Assembly: GCA_910589265.1 (NCBI GenBank)
Contig: CAJUTQ010000013.1
Location: 1-64,000, forward strand
Reading direction: 5' to 3'
DNA from: an uncultured Lachnospiraceae bacterium
GTDB taxonomy: Bacteria; Bacillota; Clostridia; Lachnospirales; Lachnospiraceae
Length of the DNA: 64,000 bases
This document shows positions 9,003 through 17,591 of this stretch, piece by piece. The first letter of the stretch is position 1, and each line of letters starts with the position of its first letter. Under the pieces are notes generated by a model, which searched no databases, was not told the DNA's origin, and saw only the letters and a list, made by a program, of their open reading frames with translations. Made by a program: the position numbers and the translations under genes.

Positions 9003-9079
9003 ATATGCTCCTCTTTATAGTGACCGTTTTATTATTTTATCTGTCTACCTTAATGACATTGACTATAAGGGGCGCATAT
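9003..9079. repeat. Imperfect inverted repeat, possible insertion-sequence ends
   Basis: ATATGCTCCTCTTTATAGTGAC (9003-9024) and the reverse complement of 9058-9079 (ATATGCGCCCCTTATAGTCA...) match at most positions. Such CTCC..TATAGT ends resemble IS3-group termini. The arms lie only 33 bp apart, between the IS3 fragment and the ABC-3C operon, so they may be ends of two different copies. Confidence 0.4.
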
Positions 9080-9105
9080 CCGTTTGAAAATCAAACATCT
9101 GTCAT

Positions 9106-10812
9106 TTAAATCCTAAAAAACTTATCAGAGGAACTTAATTCTAATATTTTTGCCTTTTCAATATATTTCTGCTCCACTTTATCAATACGTTCTCGCAATA
9201 TTGGGATAATATACTGTCCTTTAATCCCTTCACAAATCTCAAAAATTGTTTTTAGCTGGTTTATATGTGTATTTTCCATTTTATCATGAATAACAAATTG
9301 TGGAACATTCATTCCCAGTTCTATACTATATTGCATATAAGCTAAATCATATGCAACGATAACTGCTTTTTTCTTTCCTGTTCCAACTTTTCCTCCAAGC
9401 GACGCAATACTAATAGGAAACTTTTTTTCCTCCTTCCAATTTTCATTATAAGCCAACAAATATTTTTCTCCATAAAGTTTTTGACAATAGTCAGAAAATA
9501 TTTGATTGAATGTCTTAATCTTATCTTCTATTTTCTCATTATTCATTTGTTTTTCAATATCAGAAAGCTCTCTAGTAAGATTTTGACGTATCTGCTCCTG
9601 TTCTTCCAACAAATGAATAGACTGTTGTATCTCTCCCTTTTTTAACGATAACTCTTCAATCTTCCAATTAAGCATATTCAGTTCATCCAGCAATCCTTCA
9701 TCCAAAACTTCTATGGTTATTTTTTCTTTCTCCTTTAAAATTTTGGATAACTGTTTTGTATATTGTTCCAATAATTTCTGTTTTGTATATAACTGCCCTT
9801 TAATAAAGTCAATCCTATTTTGTATCATTGAATTATGGAAATTCACCATTTCTTCAAAACTCTTTTGCAAATCAGGCACATAACTTTGCGCTTCCATATA
9901 GATTACTTTCAGCGTACCAAAATCAATATCCCTTTTCTCTTTAGAAAGATTTTCAATACTCTTATTTATATTCTCTATCTCAAAATCCACTAACTGCATT
10001 TTTTCTTGTAAATCGTTGATGCGTACTGTTAGCTTTCGTTTTGTATCTAATTCGTCTCTATAAGAATCCATATAAGATAGCTGCTGTCTTTTCTTATATA
10101 AATCTGCCAGATCCGAATCAATAATCTCAAGCGACTGTTTCAAAAGACTTAATGATGTTATACTTTTACTTTTTTCTAATGCTTGAATTGTTTTTTGGCA
10201 TTCGGCTATTCTTCCTGCAAGTTCATTCTTTTTGCTAATCAACTTTTCGGTATATATCTGAAACAAAAAACAATAAATCGCATCATAGTCATCCAATGTA
10301 GTCATTATCGACAGATATTTTATCATCTTATCTTCCGCAGTATTTTCCAATCTTACAAATTTTGGTATCAACTGCCTAAATGTCGGATTTGGCTCACTTA
10401 AATTAAATAATAATCTCTTTAACTCATTCCAAAACTCCTGTTGATTATAACTCTCATTTAAAATATACTTGTTTCCTCTAGGATATAGATCCCTTTTAAT
10501 TGAATATAGTTTCCCTTTTTGGTCTACCAAAATCAACTCAGCCTGAACTTTATATTCACTCAAAAAATCTTTCACATCTTTATTTTCACTTCTTGTATCT
10601 GAATCATAATAAAGCTCTCTAATTGATTTTGCCCCTAAGCACAAATCAATTATCTTTATTGTTGTAGATTTACCAACACTATTGCCACTTTCAATAAGAT
10701 CTTCAGGTGTATTATCTACAATCAAATTAAGTCCTTTTAAATTAAATGTTATGTCTCTAATAATATCTTCAGAAGGCTGTGTTTTGCGTACTATTAACTT
10801 TTTTATTTTCAT
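9106..10812 (-). CDS. ABC-3C system SMC-like ATPase (DUF2326-type)
   Basis: 568-aa ATPase of the Rad50/SMC-like ABC class. Walker A is GNSVGKST (43-50). A long coiled coil (~185-410) follows. The C-terminal half holds the degenerate signature GGKVGTGKKKAVIVAYDLAY and the Walker B-like QFVIHDKMEN (~507-516), as in DUF2326 proteins. ABC-three-component systems, defined by comparative genomics, pair such an ATPase with a small middle component and a CTD protein, and are thought to act in anti-phage or anti-plasmid conflict. Here the order is small membrane protein, CTD protein, middle component, ATPase, with overlaps throughout. It starts inside the middle component gene (44-bp overlap) behind AGGAAGGAAAGG. 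Confidence 0.85.
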   Translation of the reverse strand: MKIKKLIVRKTQPSEDIIRDITFNLKGLNLIVDNTPEDLIESGNSVGKSTTIKIIDLCLGAKSIRELYYDSDTRSENKDVKDFLSEYKVQAELILVDQKGKLYSIKRDLYPRGNKYILNESYNQQEFWNELKRLLFNLSEPNPTFRQLIPKFVRLENTAEDKMIKYLSIMTTLDDYDAIYCFLFQIYTEKLISKKNELAGRIAECQKTIQALEKSKSITSLSLLKQSLEIIDSDLADLYKKRQQLSYMDSYRDELDTKRKLTVRINDLQEKMQLVDFEIENINKSIENLSKEKRDIDFGTLKVIYMEAQSYVPDLQKSFEEMVNFHNSMIQNRIDFIKGQLYTKQKLLEQYTKQLSKILKEKEKITIEVLDEGLLDELNMLNWKIEELSLKKGEIQQSIHLLEEQEQIRQNLTRELSDIEKQMNNEKIEDKIKTFNQIFSDYCQKLYGEKYLLAYNENWKEEKKFPISIASLGGKVGTGKKKAVIVAYDLAYMQYSIELGMNVPQFVIHDKMENTHINQLKTIFEICEGIKGQYIIPILRERIDKVEQKYIEKAKILELSSSDKFFRI

Positions 10813-11032
10813 AATACACCTTTCCTTCCTTTATTTTTATAAGTGACAGTATAAAAAGCCAATCTAAAGCATAGTAAATAAAATCCACATGAATCCTCTC
10901 ATTGATTTGTTGTTGAACCTCTAATAAAATTTCTTCAATAGGTATAACTTTTCTTTGTTCTAAAATAGTTAATAGGATTCCACCTAAATAATATAAAGAT
11001 CGATTCGGTTCACGTTCAACATTCACAATCAT
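10769..11032 (-). CDS. ABC-3C system middle component
   Basis: 87-aa protein beginning MIVNVEREPNRSLYYLGG. It then has a helical stretch (ILLTILEQRKVIPIEEILLEV) and FIYYALDWLFILSLIKIKEGKVYYE, the winged-helix-like pattern of the small middle components (closest in feel to MC6) that bridge the ATPase and CTD protein of ABC-3C systems. The ATG at 11032 is chosen over upstream ones because it overlaps the CTD gene stop as ATGA and has GGAG eight bases before it. Assignment rests on pattern and context, not on a database match. Confidence 0.75.
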   Translation of the reverse strand: MIVNVEREPNRSLYYLGGILLTILEQRKVIPIEEILLEVQQQINERIHVDFIYYALDWLFILSLIKIKEGKVYYENKKVNSTQNTAF

Positions 11033-11619
11033 AATGGTTTCTCCAATATTTTGCATTCCATAAAACAATAACATGTAAAACATGTTACTCCTAATTCCAT
11101 ATCCTCTATGTACATAATATCTATTTCATTTGTAGCTTTTACTGTCTCAAATATTTTGTCCTGTACCATGTCTATTATCTTATCTGAATTTTGTCTTATT
11201 ATATCAATATCTTCTCTACCAGAATCTTTGTTTTCCAGCAAAATAGTTCCTCTTTCCTTCATATACCATGAATAGATGCAATTCAATATTTTTGCTTTTC
11301 CCCTCATGTTGGAGTCATCATAAGCGTTTAAGTACCCTTCACAAATAGAATAATACGCAGAAAAATATCTTATTATATCCTTATACTTTATCACATAATT
11401 ATATTCTATCTTTTCATCTGGTTTAAACTCCTTTGAATCAAATGTGCTTTCTATATCGTCACTTGAACATACTTCTCCCAATGATTTTACTACAGCTGAG
11501 ATTAACGATGGAATCCTCACAACATTTTTAATTGAAATTTCGATATTTCCTTTGTTCTCTCCTACAATCAATCCTTGATTGCTTCCACTATTTTCTATTT
11601 TGTAATCATTTCTTGTCAT
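11029..11619 (-). CDS. ABC-3C system CTD protein with N-terminal Asn/Gly-rich motif
   Basis: 196-aa protein. Residues ~8-29 form an Asn/Gly-rich motif (NSGSNQGLIVGENKGNI). Residues ~35-196 are mainly helical, ending in a Cys-rich hydrophobic stretch (VTCFTCYCFMEC), and correspond to the CTD component by position. In other ABC-3C systems the N terminus of this component usually carries the effector or a recruiting domain; here there is only the motif. The same motif occurs at the C terminus of the membrane protein encoded just upstream. Start and stop both overlap neighbours by four bases (ATGA), so the four genes are one coupled operon. The exact CTD family is not determined. Confidence 0.7.
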   Translation of the reverse strand: MTRNDYKIENSGSNQGLIVGENKGNIEISIKNVVRIPSLISAVVKSLGEVCSSDDIESTFDSKEFKPDEKIEYNYVIKYKDIIRYFSAYYSICEGYLNAYDDSNMRGKAKILNCIYSWYMKERGTILLENKDSGREDIDIIRQNSDKIIDMVQDKIFETVKATNEIDIMYIEDMELGVTCFTCYCFMECKILEKPL

Positions 11620-11834
11620 TTATGAATATCTCCCGAATTATTTCCAATTAAAATACCCGAATTGTTCCCACTATTTGAAACTCGCATATTTCCTTTATTT
11701 TCAATATTTCTACTTTGTTCTTCTTTTATTTGTTCCAATATCCTTTTCGATTCGTTTTTCGCTCTTACTGCTATAATCGTTGAAATAACTGTAGCCACAG
11801 CCCCTATCGCAGTAAATATCAATGTCCAATCCAT
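11616..11834 (-). CDS. Small single-pass membrane protein with Asn/Gly-rich tail; putative ABC-3C effector
   Basis: 72-aa protein: one membrane helix (residues ~4-22, LIFTAIGAVATVISTIIAV), then a basic stretch (RAKNESKR), predicting a cytosolic C terminus, a short polar helix, and a tail motif at ~52-70 (NSGNNSGILIGNNSGDI). The tail aligns with the N terminus of the next gene product at spacing level, with N, G and I positions conserved. The start is ATG 11834 because a strong AGGAGG lies nine bases upstream; the ORF could extend eight codons further without such a site. The stop overlaps the next start (ATGA). Function is not known from homology. By architecture it could be a membrane-perturbing effector recruited through the shared motif. 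Confidence 0.7.
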   Translation of the reverse strand: MDWTLIFTAIGAVATVISTIIAVRAKNESKRILEQIKEEQSRNIENKGNMRVSNSGNNSGILIGNNSGDIHK

Positions 11835-11877
11835 TTTCTTTCTCCTCCTAAGTTCCATTACTATTTTAACAAAATTT

Positions 11878-11907
11878 ATTATACTAATCTATATACATGC
11901 ATCATAA
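11878..11907 (-). promoter_or_regulatory. Candidate promoter of the ABC-3C operon
   Basis: On the minus strand TATAAT (11883-11878) is preceded by a weak TTATGA (11907-11902) with an 18-bp spacer. It lies ~45 bp upstream of the first gene's start. Confidence 0.5.
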
Positions 11908-12144
11908 TTTTGTGTTATCTAGTCCATTACACGAATCCAGATCACAAACTCCACCCGTCCGCCTAATGTTATTTAATCCATAATCCCTATCTTGTCCACA
12001 AAATACGGTGCAATCAGCACCAAATAACACTAAATAATACGGTTTTCACCCTCTCCCCAAATTAGGACACTAAATACTCTGCCACATTCTCTCACATATT
12101 TATACACGAAAAATATATAATCTATATACATCGCCAGTATACCA
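11908..12144. other. Intergenic stretch without recognisable features
   Basis: AT-rich DNA between the ABC-3C operon and ppdK. I see no open frame of note, tRNA or clear repeat. It may mark the right boundary of the accessory region. Confidence 0.4.
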
Positions 12145-12172
12145 GAAAATCCCGCCTAAACAGACGGGATTC
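12145..12172 (-). terminator. Terminator downstream of ppdK
   Basis: On the minus strand AATCCCGTC pairs with GGCGGGATT (one G-U) around a 6-nt loop, followed by TTTTC. Confidence 0.65.
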
Positions 12173-12177
12173 TCTAT

Positions 12178-12297
12178 TTAAATTATATACACCTCAACCA
12201 TAAGGTCTTTCCACTGCCCTTCTCGCAAATAATCACCATTCGCCTTGCGAAAAGCCAGTGCCTGAGCGTAATCTATCGTGAAATCGAGGTATATCAT
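12178..12297 (-). other. Unrecognised 39-codon open frame or gene remnant
   Basis: ATG at 12297 reads MIYLDFTIDYAQALAFRKAN, then GDYLREGQWKDLMVEVYII and a stop. The composition looks protein-like, and the frame stays open upstream to just after the ppdK stop. It has no convincing Shine-Dalgarno site. It could be the tail of a lost gene. I do not recognise it. Confidence 0.25.
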
Positions 12298-12322
12298 ATT
12301 GGGCAAGTCCAATAAGCTTAGA

Positions 12323-14953
12323 TTACTTCCCCTCCTTACTGCATATAGCCGCCTGGGCAGCCCCTAATTTTGCAATAGGCACTCTAAAAGGAGAACAAGA
12401 AACATAATCTAAACCTAATTGACTACAAAATGCAATACTGCTTGGATCCCCTCCATGTTCACCACAAATTCCCAGCTTAATATCTGGCCTAGTTTCACGT
12501 CCCTTTTCTACAGCTAGCTGAATCAGCCTTCCCACTCCGTGGGTATCCAATCTTGTAAAGGGATCGGATTCATAAATTTTCGCTTTGTAATAAGCATCCA
12601 AAAACTTTCCTGCATCATCTCTGGAAAATCCAAAGGTCATCTGTGTCAAATCATTGGTTCCAAAGGAAAAAAACTCTGCCTCCTTTGCAACCTCATCTGC
12701 TGTTAAAGCTGCCCTAGGAATTTCAATCATTGTCCCAATTTTGTACTCTATATCTGATCCTTTTTCTTTTTTAACAGTTTCTGCTGTCTCAACAACTACG
12801 TCTTTTACAAATTTTAATTCTTTTTGTTCTCCTACAAGAGGAATCATAATTTCAGGTATTATGTTTAACCCTTTTTCCTGATTTACCTCAATGGCTGCTT
12901 CCATTACCGCTCTAGTCTGCATTTTTGCAATTTCTGGGTAAGTTACTGCCAGACGGCATCCTCTATGTCCCATCATAGGATTGAATTCATGGAGGGAGTC
13001 GCAGGCTGCCTTCACCTCATCCAAGGAGATACCCATTTCATTAGCTAACTCTATCATATCCTTTTCTTCTGTTGGAACAAATTCATGAAGAGGAGGATCT
13101 AAAAATCGGATGGTAACAGGCCGCCCTTCCATTACCTGATAAATTCCTTTGAAATCTCCTTTTTGGTAAGGTATCAGCTCATTTAGAGCAGCCTCTCTTT
13201 CCTCCTCTGTTTTGGAAAGAATCATTTTTCGTATTTTGCGAATTCTGCCTCCCTCAAAAAACATATGTTCTGTACGGCAAAGTCCAATTCCTTCTGCTCC
13301 CAACTTCAATGCATTAGCTGCATCTTCAGGAGTATCTGCATTAGTACGGATTTTAAGAGTTCTAAACTCATCTGCCCACTCCATAATTTTACTAAAATTT
13401 CCACTAATTCCAGCTTCCACAGTTTTAATTTCGCCTTTGTAAATTTTTCCTGTCGATCCATCTAAGGAGATGTAATCCCCTTCCTTTAATGTCTCCCCAC
13501 CTAATGAAAATACTTTCTTTTCTTCATCTACCTGAATCTCACCACAGCCACATACACAAGCAGTTCCCATTCCTCTTGCCACTACTGCTGCATGGGAAGT
13601 CATTCCCCCTCGGGCAGTAAGAATTCCTTCTGCTGCCTGCATTCCTTCAATATCTTCTGGAGATGTTTCTAAACGTACAAGAATAACCCTCTCTCCTGAC
13701 TCATGGTGATTTTTTGCCTCCTCTGCTGTAAAATATACCTTTCCTGAAGCAGCCCCTGGAGATGCAGGTAAAGCCTGTCCAATAATTTTTCCGGCCTTTA
13801 GAGCGTCTTCTTGAAAAGTAGGATGCAAAAGCTGATCCAAAGATTTTGCTTCTATTCGTTTTATTGCTGTTTCTTTGGTGATCATTCCTTCGTCTACTAA
13901 ATCACAAGCAATTTGCAAGGCGGCAAAAGCTGTCCTCTTTCCACTCCTTGTCTGAAGAAAGTATAGCTTTCCTTCCTCAATGGTAAATTCCATGTCCTGC
14001 ATATCTGTATAATGCTTTTCCAACCGGTCTGCAATATTCATAAACTCTTCGTAAACATGGGGCATATCTTCCTCTAACTTTGTAATTGGCAAAGGTGTAC
14101 GGATGCCGGCAACAACGTCCTCTCCCTGAGCATTGATTAAATATTCCCCATAAATTCCTTTTATTCCTGTAGAAGGATTTCTTGTAAAGGCTACACCTGT
14201 TCCTGAGGTATCACCCATATTTCCAAACACCATTGCCTGCACATTTACAGCTGTCCCCCACTCCCCAGGTATATCATTCATTCTTCGATATACAATGGCT
14301 CTTGGATTGTCCCAAGAACGGAATACTGCCTTTACTGCTTCCATAAGCTGGGTTTTCGGATCTTGTGGAAATTCCTCACCCATCTTTTCTCTATAAATTT
14401 CTTTATACCTTTTAATAACTTCTTTTAAGTCATCGCCTGTTAAATCTGTATCAAACTTCCATCCTTTTGCCTTTTTCACATCATCTAAAACTTTTTCAAA
14501 ATGGGATTTGGGCACCTCCATGACTACATCTGAAAACATCTGGATAAATCTGCGATAAGAATCATATGCAAATCTTGGATTACCTGTTTTTTTTGCAAAT
14601 CCTTCTACTGCCTTATCGTTTAATCCAAGATTCAAAATCGTATCCATCATGCCAGGCATGGAAGCCCTTGCGCCAGAACGCACAGATACAAGTAAGGGAT
14701 TCTCCATATCTCCAAAGGTTTTCCCTTGCTGTTTTTCTAAAGCTTCCAAAGCCTCAAAAATCTGATTTTGTATTTCCTCTGTAACTTTTTGTCCACTTGT
14801 ATAATAGTCTGTACATGCCTCTGTAGTAATGGTGAATCCTTGAGGAATAGGAAGTCCAAGATTTGTCATCTCTGCCAAATTTGCTCCCTTTCCTCCTAGA
14901 AGATTGCGCATTTCTGCGTTTCCTTCCTTAAACAAGTACACCCATTTTGCCAT
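12323..14953 (-). CDS. ppdK: Pyruvate, phosphate dikinase
   Basis: 876-aa cytosolic enzyme interconverting pyruvate, ATP and phosphate with PEP, AMP and pyrophosphate. In Clostridia it commonly replaces or complements pyruvate kinase. The N-terminal ATP-grasp domain begins with GGKGANLAEM. The swivelling domain holds the phospho-histidine in GGMTSHAAVVARGMG (~455). The C-terminal TIM-barrel PEP-binding domain shows GIGLCRTEHMF, GHRGCRLA, SFGTNDLTQMTFG and GICGEHGGDP. Length is normal for the family. AGGAGG precedes the ATG. It is downstream of the orphan kinase gene, 33 bp away, and may share its transcript. Confidence 0.97.
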   Translation of the reverse strand: MAKWVYLFKEGNAEMRNLLGGKGANLAEMTNLGLPIPQGFTITTEACTDYYTSGQKVTEEIQNQIFEALEALEKQQGKTFGDMENPLLVSVRSGARASMPGMMDTILNLGLNDKAVEGFAKKTGNPRFAYDSYRRFIQMFSDVVMEVPKSHFEKVLDDVKKAKGWKFDTDLTGDDLKEVIKRYKEIYREKMGEEFPQDPKTQLMEAVKAVFRSWDNPRAIVYRRMNDIPGEWGTAVNVQAMVFGNMGDTSGTGVAFTRNPSTGIKGIYGEYLINAQGEDVVAGIRTPLPITKLEEDMPHVYEEFMNIADRLEKHYTDMQDMEFTIEEGKLYFLQTRSGKRTAFAALQIACDLVDEGMITKETAIKRIEAKSLDQLLHPTFQEDALKAGKIIGQALPASPGAASGKVYFTAEEAKNHHESGERVILVRLETSPEDIEGMQAAEGILTARGGMTSHAAVVARGMGTACVCGCGEIQVDEEKKVFSLGGETLKEGDYISLDGSTGKIYKGEIKTVEAGISGNFSKIMEWADEFRTLKIRTNADTPEDAANALKLGAEGIGLCRTEHMFFEGGRIRKIRKMILSKTEEEREAALNELIPYQKGDFKGIYQVMEGRPVTIRFLDPPLHEFVPTEEKDMIELANEMGISLDEVKAACDSLHEFNPMMGHRGCRLAVTYPEIAKMQTRAVMEAAIEVNQEKGLNIIPEIMIPLVGEQKELKFVKDVVVETAETVKKEKGSDIEYKIGTMIEIPRAALTADEVAKEAEFFSFGTNDLTQMTFGFSRDDAGKFLDAYYKAKIYESDPFTRLDTHGVGRLIQLAVEKGRETRPDIKLGICGEHGGDPSSIAFCSQLGLDYVSCSPFRVPIAKLGAAQAAICSKEGK

Positions 14954-14986
14954 GTATTCATCCTCCTTTAATCAATGATTTATAGA

Positions 14987-16147
14987 TTATCCTACTTCAT
15001 CTGCGGCAGAATAAGGAAGTTTTACTGTAAATACAGTTTTTTCCATATTGCTTCTTACGTGAATTTCTCCCTGATGAGCAGTGACAATTTCCTTTGCAAT
15101 TGCTAATCCTAATCCAGCTCCTCCTGTCTGACTGGAGCGGGAGGAATCCAGACGATAAAATTTTTCAAAAATAGTTTCCAATTTTTGTCCTGGAATGGGG
15201 TTGCCTTTGTTACTAAAAGTAATCACAATATTTTTATCTTCTTTATAAGCTTCTATATCAATTGTAGTATTTTCATAACTATATGCAGCGGCGTTTTTCA
15301 ATATATTATTAAATACTCTGGCCATCTTATCTGCGTCACCCCAAAGAATTAAATCTTCTTTTGCCTTAACCTTTACTGTCTTTCCAAAAGGATCTAAAAG
15401 AGGGAAAAATTCGTCGGCCATCTGCTCTAACATATAAGACAGATGGATTCTTTCATAATTGACAATGATTGTCTGAAAGTTGAAACGGATAATGTCAAAA
15501 AATTCATTGATTAGCTGCTCAAGCCGATAGGCCTTCTCCAATGTAATCCCTGTATACTTTGCCCTCAGCTCCAAAGGGAGATCTGGCACCTCATCCAGCA
15601 AGCTTAAATAACCAATCACTGAAGCTAATGGAGTCTTTAAGTCATGGGCTAGGAAGGTAATCAGATCATTTTTCCTCTGCATTTCAGACTCCATCATTCT
15701 TTGGTTTTTCTGAATATAAGTTCTAAGCCTTGCTAACTGTATTTCTATCTCTGCATATTCCTTTGGAAGAGGATGTGTTTCTTTTTCTGTTTTCCCAAAT
15801 TGGTATACTACATCTGCTAAAAAACTAATGGTTTCTTTTGTTTTTTTCTTTCCATTAAAATAAGCGACAGCCCAAGTAAGAAAACTTATCCCCATTGTCC
15901 CTGTTATAAAAAGTCCTACTAAAAATCTTTTCAGTTTCTTCCAATCTGGCTGAATAAGAATCTCTCTGCCATCCATCAAAGAAATTTTCGTCTCCTCTAT
16001 CATAAATGTATGATAAAACCAATCTGCAAAGCTTCCGTTTAGACCATCATCTACCAATATTAAAATAATGAGACAGATAGTAATCACAATCAAGAAAATA
16101 CAGGCCGTTTTTATCCATAGTTTTCCTTTGTTTTTCCAACGATTCAT
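14987..16147 (-). CDS. VanS-like sensor histidine kinase, no adjacent response regulator
   Basis: 386-aa membrane kinase: TM1 ~14-33, a short extracellular loop (~34-72), TM2 ~74-96, a linker, DHp with H168 (TFLAHDLKTPLASVIGYLSLL), N-box (NNILKNAAAYS), G1 (FSNKGNPI), F-box (IFEKFYRLDSSRS) and G2 (GGAGLGLAIAKEI). The DHp and G2 segments closely resemble VanS-type kinases of vancomycin-resistance and related envelope-sensing systems. It sits between glyS and ppdK with no partner regulator within the window, so its target is unknown. There is no sign of van resistance genes here. Confidence 0.9.
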   Translation of the reverse strand: MNRWKNKGKLWIKTACIFLIVITICLIILILVDDGLNGSFADWFYHTFMIEETKISLMDGREILIQPDWKKLKRFLVGLFITGTMGISFLTWAVAYFNGKKKTKETISFLADVVYQFGKTEKETHPLPKEYAEIEIQLARLRTYIQKNQRMMESEMQRKNDLITFLAHDLKTPLASVIGYLSLLDEVPDLPLELRAKYTGITLEKAYRLEQLINEFFDIIRFNFQTIIVNYERIHLSYMLEQMADEFFPLLDPFGKTVKVKAKEDLILWGDADKMARVFNNILKNAAAYSYENTTIDIEAYKEDKNIVITFSNKGNPIPGQKLETIFEKFYRLDSSRSSQTGGAGLGLAIAKEIVTAHQGEIHVRSNMEKTVFTVKLPYSAADEVG

Positions 16148-16184
16148 GTAAGTACCTTTACCTTAAACGACCTCTTCTTTGCCT

Positions 16185-17573
16185 TTAAAAAGTAAATTTA
16201 TCATAAAAATATTGTTCCAGATCCTTTATTTTAATTCTTTCCTGTTCCATACTGTCTCTATAGCGTACTGTTACCATCTCATCTTTTTCTGATTCAAAAT
16301 CATAAGTAACGCAAAAGGGAGTTCCAATCTCATCTTGTCTCCTATAACGTTTCCCTATATTTCCCCTATCGTCAAATTCGCAATGATACAGCTTGCTTAA
16401 ACTTGCAAAAACCTTATTGGCACCTTCATTTAACTTTTTCGACAATGGAAGCACCCCTATTTTTACTGGAGCTAAGGCAGGGTGAAAATGCAGAACTGTT
16501 CGCACATCTCCTTCTCCTATTTCTTCCTCATCATAAGCAGCACATAGAAAAGCTAACACTACTCGATCTGCTCCAAGAGAAGGCTCTATGACATAGGGGA
16601 CATATTTCCAATTTTTCTGATCATCAAAATATGTTAAATCCTGTCCTGATGTGTTCTGATGCTGGGTCAAGTCATAATCTGTCCGATCTGCAATTCCCCA
16701 CAGCTCTCCCCATCCAAATGGAAATAAAAACTCAATGTCTGTTGTTGCTTTGGAATAAAAGGAAAGCTCTGCCTGCTCATGATCCCTTATGCGTATCTCC
16801 TCTTCTTTCATGCCAAGGGAGTAAAGCCAATCAATGCAAAATTGTTTCCAGTATGCAAACCATTCTAAATCTGTATCAGGTTCACAGAAAAACTCTAATT
16901 CCATTTGTTCAAATTCTCTTGTTCGAAAGGTAAAGTTTCCTGGTGTAATCTCATTTCGAAAGGATTTACCAATTTGACCAATTCCAAAAGGAATCTTCTT
17001 CCTAGAAGTTCTCTGTACATTTTTAAAATTAACAAAAATTCCCTGGGCAGTTTCCGGCCTTAAATAAACAGTATTTTTAGCATCCTCTGTTACCCCTTGA
17101 AAAGTTTTAAACATCAAATTAAATTGTCGAATATCTGTAAAATTATGTTTCCCACATGTGGGACATGGAATTTGGTTTTCTTCCACAAATTCCTTCATCT
17201 CCTCCTGAGACCAGGCGTCTGGACTCCCTTTCAGTTCTATCTTTTTCTCCAAAGCATAGTCCTCAATGATTTTATCTGCCCGAAATCTCTCATGACATTC
17301 TTTACAGTCCATTAAAGGATCCGAAAATCCTCCTAAATGCCCAGAAGCTACCCAAGTCTGAGGATTCATCAAAATTGCACAGTCAACGCCTACATTATAC
17401 TGATTTTCCATAATGAACTTCTGCCACCAGGCTTTTTTTACATTATTTTTTAATTCCACTCCTAAGTTTCCATAATCCCATGTATTTGCCAACCCTCCAT
17501 AAATCTCTGAGCCTGCATATATAAATCCCCTGGCTTTTGCCAACGCTACAATTTTTTCCATTGTTTTTTCCAT
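16185..17573 (-). CDS. glyS: Glycyl-tRNA synthetase, single-chain dimeric type
   Basis: 462-aa class II synthetase charging tRNA-Gly. It is the alpha2 type (GlyQS), not the alpha2-beta2 type. Evidence: N-terminal GFIYAGSEIYGGLANTWDYGNLG, motif 2 region (GKSFRNEITPGNFTFRTREFEQMELE), motif 3 (PYVIEPSLGADRVVLAFL) and a C-terminal anticodon-binding domain (LAPVKIGVLPL...). Insert cysteines (CKEC near 110, CPTC near 135) could bind zinc. GGGAGG lies upstream of the start. No T-box is seen upstream, only the lipoprotein gene. Confidence 0.96.
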   Translation of the reverse strand: MEKTMEKIVALAKARGFIYAGSEIYGGLANTWDYGNLGVELKNNVKKAWWQKFIMENQYNVGVDCAILMNPQTWVASGHLGGFSDPLMDCKECHERFRADKIIEDYALEKKIELKGSPDAWSQEEMKEFVEENQIPCPTCGKHNFTDIRQFNLMFKTFQGVTEDAKNTVYLRPETAQGIFVNFKNVQRTSRKKIPFGIGQIGKSFRNEITPGNFTFRTREFEQMELEFFCEPDTDLEWFAYWKQFCIDWLYSLGMKEEEIRIRDHEQAELSFYSKATTDIEFLFPFGWGELWGIADRTDYDLTQHQNTSGQDLTYFDDQKNWKYVPYVIEPSLGADRVVLAFLCAAYDEEEIGEGDVRTVLHFHPALAPVKIGVLPLSKKLNEGANKVFASLSKLYHCEFDDRGNIGKRYRRQDEIGTPFCVTYDFESEKDEMVTVRYRDSMEQERIKIKDLEQYFYDKFTF

Positions 17574-17591
17574 TTGAAAGCTGCCTCCCTC

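Noticed and set aside
14987..16147. A vancomycin-resistance locus because of the VanS-like kinase.
   Set aside because: No vanR, ligase, vanX or vanH-type gene is present; the neighbours are housekeeping genes.
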